A stretch of 64,000 nucleotides of DNA from Nymphaea colorata. Lineage: Eukaryota; Streptophyta; Magnoliopsida; Nymphaeales; Nymphaeaceae. Location of the stretch: contig NC_045140.1 of assembly GCF_008831285.2 (NCBI RefSeq), positions 26,306,131 to 26,370,130 on the forward strand, in the 5' to 3' direction. A model generated the notes under the pieces. It searched no databases. It was not told where the DNA came from and saw only the letters and a program-made list of their open reading frames with translations. A program made the position numbers and the translations under genes. Below are positions 60,130 to 64,000 of the stretch, one piece after another (the stretch's first letter is position 1; every line of letters starts with the position of its first letter).

Positions 60130-60582
60130 ATGCCATTGCGAAGAATCAATTTCCAAACTCCAGGCTCCTCCATGTTGCTCGCAACAATGGCGTCTGTGGC
60201 CATAGTCTTCCCTCTGCTAGGAATGATGGGCTTCTCCCTCTTCGCTTCCCTCACCATCCTGCTGCTGGCCTCCCCCTTGTCGCTCCTCTTCAGCCCCGTC
60301 CTGCTCCCCGCCGCCATTGTCCTCGCCGGTGCCGTCGTCGCCTTCTCTTTCGCCGCCCTCTTGGCGGTCGCCGGCTTGTCGGCCTTCGCGTGGATCTACC
60401 GATCTTTCAAGAAGAGACTCTCTTCAGCACGATCCCCATCGTCCGAGAAGCCGCAGATCAAGGTGCACGATTTCGGCAAGGGCCCGAGCATGGTGACTGA
60501 GTCCGGCGAGGTGAAGGGACCGTCGGCGACGTTTGTGAACGGAGAGTTGCAGACTGGTAAGGTGAAACTCGGTTCCTTCTAA
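60130..60582 (+). CDS. Oleosin, 150 aa, intronless
   Basis: Structural protein of lipid-droplet (oil-body) surfaces, where it prevents coalescence of triacylglycerol droplets. The long central hydrophobic hairpin spans about residues 15-91. Its turn has the diagnostic proline knot P-x5-S-P-x3-P: Pro49, Ser55-Pro56 and Pro60 (SPLSLLFSPVLLP). The second arm ends GLSAFAWIYRSF, like the AFSWIYR end of known oleosins. A short hydrophilic N-terminus (MPLRRINFQTPGSS) and a Ser/Lys/Gly-rich C-terminal tail to residue 150 complete it, within the usual size range. The start at 60130 follows a GA-rich leader; the frame is open further upstream without family resemblance. GC-rich codon usage contrasts with the AT-rich flanks. 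Confidence 0.9.
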   Translation: MPLRRINFQTPGSSMLLATMASVAIVFPLLGMMGFSLFASLTILLLASPLSLLFSPVLLPAAIVLAGAVVAFSFAALLAVAGLSAFAWIYRSFKKRLSSARSPSSEKPQIKVHDFGKGPSMVTESGEVKGPSATFVNGELQTGKVKLGSF

Positions 60583-60654
60583 AGATGGCATATGGCATAG
60601 CCTTTGTTGTCTCACGGTCACTGCCGTACTCCTTTCCTTGTGTTTGTAATGTTT

Positions 60655-60674
60655 GAGAGAGAGAGAGAGAGAGA
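60655..60674. repeat. (GA)n run in the oleosin 3' UTR
   Basis: Short GA repeat about 75 bases after the stop codon. Confidence 0.8.
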
Positions 60675-60808
60675 CTCTGTTGCCAATGCTGATCAGTTTT
60701 TGGTGCAATGTAATGCTTAAGCTTTCTTTTGCTTGAATGAACCTAATGAGCTTTAGTGGATCAAGAGATGTTTTAGTTTCAAAGGAAACATAAGTTGTTT
60801 TAGCTGCT

Positions 60809-61038
60809 ACATGCATGGATGGAGAAGTCACATTAAGTCTAAGAGATTTAGAGACAGAAGGAGGCTTCTTGTGAAGTTTGTAAAGATCATGAGACTATGA
60901 TCGATGCGATGCTACATGGCAGAGCATGACATGTGCAGCATCATGGCATATGCATTCTTGTGCGTTAAAATGGGCGCATGATGGTGCAGACATGTAATGT
61001 ATGATGTTGGTATCATGTGTTGATGCATGCATGCATGC
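60809..61038. promoter_or_regulatory. RY-type CATGCATG motifs downstream of the oleosin gene
   Basis: CATGCATG occurs at 60809-60816 and within an ATGC-repeat at 61023-61038. The whole interval 60780-61060 is unusually dense in CATG/ATGC words. CATGCA is the core bound by B3-domain seed regulators, but these lie 3' of the gene and may be simple repeat expansion. Confidence 0.3.
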
Positions 61039-61059
61039 TTGTGGTTTGCACCATCACGC

Positions 61060-64000
61060 AGTTTGCTTGCAAACATGGTGAAAGAAAGGCATATTAAATC
61101 TGTCCGACGTCCCCTCCTCTCCCTCCGGTCGGGTCGAATTTCTGACCTAACGTTTTTTGCTACTTGAATCGCGATGTCCGAGTTCTGTTTGATTAAGTTC
61201 GGAACAAAAAGGATCCTACAAAGAGTGGATTCTAAATAGGCCTCGCATCTGAGATTCCATTTCGAAACTAGCTAGAGGCAGAAGCGAGCAGGTATAAGAG
61301 AGAGGGAGTCCTCATTATTCGGTACCAAAACCCGGAGCCGAACCGAGATCGGTCAAAGGCAATGCGGTCAACATCAGTATGGGATGCGATAAATGTAAAG
61401 GGATACACGGCTGTATCAGCGGCATCAAATCCGGATGAATCACTACAAATTTGGGTGCCATAAATTATCGTATCCAATTAAAGTGATACACCACCTTTGA
61501 AAATTGAATCTAGGTCCAATCTCATGTAGTATCTACACCAAATTTGCCATAAATTTTGGCTGGACGGGCATTACCTCACTAAATTAAAATTTTGTCAACC
61601 GATTAGATATATCCTTAATATTTTAGTCAACCTGAACAAAATTTTGAGCCAGATTTTGTCAATATGTTTGTTTAAAAATGAATCCGATTTCGGATGTCAT
61701 TTCATTTATTCAATCTGAAATTTGATATGATTTGTTAATCGGATATTTTTTTATCTGATTTTTTGGATATTTATTTTTTTTATGTATCTGATTTTTTGAA
61801 TCGGGATTCGGTTGAATTGAATCGGTTGAATATCAGATTCAAATTGGATATATTGACATCACTATATCTATATATATATATATTATAAGTTGGGATAAGT
61901 GCTTGTAGGCACCCAACCCACTAAGTGGGTCTACAGACTTGGGTATTAGCAAGGGAGATTGAGTTGCGTGCACACATACATCAAAATGGAGATAAAGTTA
62001 ATTTTATTTTTTTTATAAAAATAAATAATATTTTAGACTTTTTCTTTTTTTTACAATCTTTTATTTACCCTCATAAAAAAACATGCTTCGAGCTAGACTC
62101 GTTTAAGTTCGACTCGTAAGCGAGTTTGAACTGCTTATTTCATTAAACGAGTCGCGCTCGAGTTAACGAGTCGACTGGTTTAACTAATCGAGTCGACTGG
62201 GTACCATAACATGTACAAGGAGTACCGAGATACTACACTCAATGGAGCGAGCTGTAGAACAGATGTATGATGAGATGGCTTCTCGTCATGTGTGAGGTTC
62301 CCATGTATCCAAATAATCAAAACTGCAACTGTGCCTGCCAAACTTTGCAAGAGAGAGAGAGAGCACCAAACAGTTTCATGATTCTAAAATTAAGTTCCCG
62401 TTGGTGTATAACCAGAAAGTTGAAGACCACGTTCAAGGCTTCCAGGCCTAACTTGTTCATGTAGTTTAACAAGGCTGGTTTGAGAAAACATTCTAGGGGT
62501 GGAACTATTTCTGTCGAATTGTTGAATCTTTCAAAAAGCTTGGCTTGAGCATTGAAAATGCTTGGCTTGAACAGTAATTGGTGAGCAGAGTGGAGTACAA
62601 GTTGGAGCTCCTGGTGGATTTTGAAATTCATATTATTTTAGGACCTCTTATTATTTTGTCAACTCAAATAAAACCTCTTATTATTATTATTTTTTTAAGT
62701 TGAGGTTTTTTCAGGAAATCATAGGCAAAAAATAATTCTGAGGATAAACATTAATGAGACATTTGATTTTCTTGGTAACGACTTAATCGACCATTAATCG
62801 ATACCAAACGAGTTTATCAAGCCTTAATCGAGCTCGAGCTCGAGCTCAATAAGTAAGGATGAGTAGCTAAACGAGAGTTTAATCGAGTCAAGCTCGAGCT
62901 CGTGTCTTACTTAGCCGAGCGGAGTTCGAGCTGACCGTGCTCTGGCTCAACTCGGCTCGTGTTCAGCCCACAACCCCAGTAAGCCGGTGAGTCTGGTCAC
63001 TCTCCTTCAATGAAAACCTTTTTTTTTTTTTGGGGGGTTCCATCGTTGCCGCATGGACCTCCAGACCCTCCCGCTTAACCGAACACGGGGTTCTGTGTTA
63101 AATCGCCAAACACGGAACGGGCAAGCTGGCCAATTTTCCGGCGGATCGACGACCAAAATAACGCGTGACTCACATAACGTGCGGGTTTGGTGATCGATCC
63201 TCACCAGACCAAAGGCCAAGTCTAGCCTTAATCATGCAGGAAGCATGATCTTTTGCTTTTATTCCTTTTTCATGGAAATTTCATGATGCGTATGACCAAT
63301 TCCTTACTGGTACCGCCGGAAATGTGTGTCTTAATTCGTAGTTAAGATCTTAGGACTCTGTTCCTTCCTTGTGTGAAAAATGTATTTTGTATTCAAACTT
63401 CAATATTTGGATATCACCATGCACGTGAAGCTGTACGAGCGTATACTGACATTGGATCTCGTGAATATTGCATGCTTCATGCAACATATATATTACTCGT
63501 AATGTGAGAGTACAACCCGGTGTTTCATTGCCGAAACAATGTTGTAATTGCTTGTTTGTTATTATTTTAACAATATTTTTGAAGTTTCTTGTTTTAATTA
63601 CATATATGTATATTATTTTAAATTTTAAATTATATGTAATAATTTTTTTTCAGCAAAATTCATGATTGGAAAAATTTCTCCATACAGACTCCTCCTGATG
63701 GTCACTCCCTCGGTGGGATTTGTGTTTGGAAAGGCAAATTCATTCCTTAGTTCTTTAACCATGTTTGTCAGCTTTATCATAATATGTATTTAACAAGACG
63801 AAAAGTTTTTGAAGTATTACACTCTCACAAAAACAAAAGCAAAAAACTTGTGTTTATTAGAAAGATGATGAAAAAGGCCTTCGTTTCTTTTTTGAAAAGA
63901 AGAAAAGAGCCTCTGCCCCAGCATAACATGCCTAAGACCTACTTACAATACATGGCTGGCTGCTGTTTTTGGGGTTTGTTTTTTTACGGATGTGCCTAGG
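61060..64000. other. Right-edge intergenic region
   Basis: No gene recognised. It holds a GGATTTGAATT-type AT repeat (about 61670-61870), short TA and GA runs (61866-61884, 62350-62364), and two blocks of the GAGCTCGAG dispersed repeat (about 62090-62190 and 62760-62960). The final open frame to the window edge is Lys-rich and unassigned. Confidence 0.45.

Overview
This is nuclear DNA of a flowering plant. The genes have many GT-AG introns, the intergenic DNA is AT-rich with dispersed repeats and microsatellites, and the recognisable proteins are plant-type: a VARICOSE-like decapping scaffold, a raffinose-synthase-family enzyme, a plastid DnaJ11-like protein and an oleosin. The species cannot be fixed from the sequence. 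No viral, CRISPR or bacterial system is present, and no wholly new system was found.

Layout. 1-7 kb: a 73-residue Cys-rich membrane-protein gene on the minus strand, with a frameshifted relative 2 kb away in opposite orientation, then repeat-bearing intergenic DNA. 7.2-20.9 kb: a complete 12-exon EDC4/VARICOSE gene (about 1427 aa) whose long first intron carries an LTR-retrotransposon relic. 22.6-23.0 kb: an intronless GC-rich DnaJ11-like gene on the minus strand. 26-49 kb: a raffinose-synthase-family (RFS2/SIP2-like) cluster. It has an old internally deleted pseudogene (26.1-28.5 kb), one intact 13-exon gene (34.8-38.8 kb, 759 aa) and a decayed tandem copy (42.2-47.2 kb). The last two lie in a segmental tandem duplication of about 6-7 kb. 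A hAT-type MITE with a perfect 8-bp target duplication and a tandem TRIM-like element lie between the first two RFS loci. 49.6-52.5 kb: a 6-exon RING-H2 E3 ligase gene on the minus strand, with a predicted myristoylated N-terminus. 52.5-60 kb: repeat-rich intergenic DNA. 60.1-60.6 kb: an intronless oleosin gene with a palindromic double ACGT element upstream and RY-type CATGCATG motifs downstream. 61-64 kb: intergenic.

The genes do not form an operon-like pathway. The only co-functional set is the RFS cluster, where one member appears active and two are dead. Exon coordinates were built by hand from reading frame, GT-AG sites and remembered family alignments; none has transcript support here.
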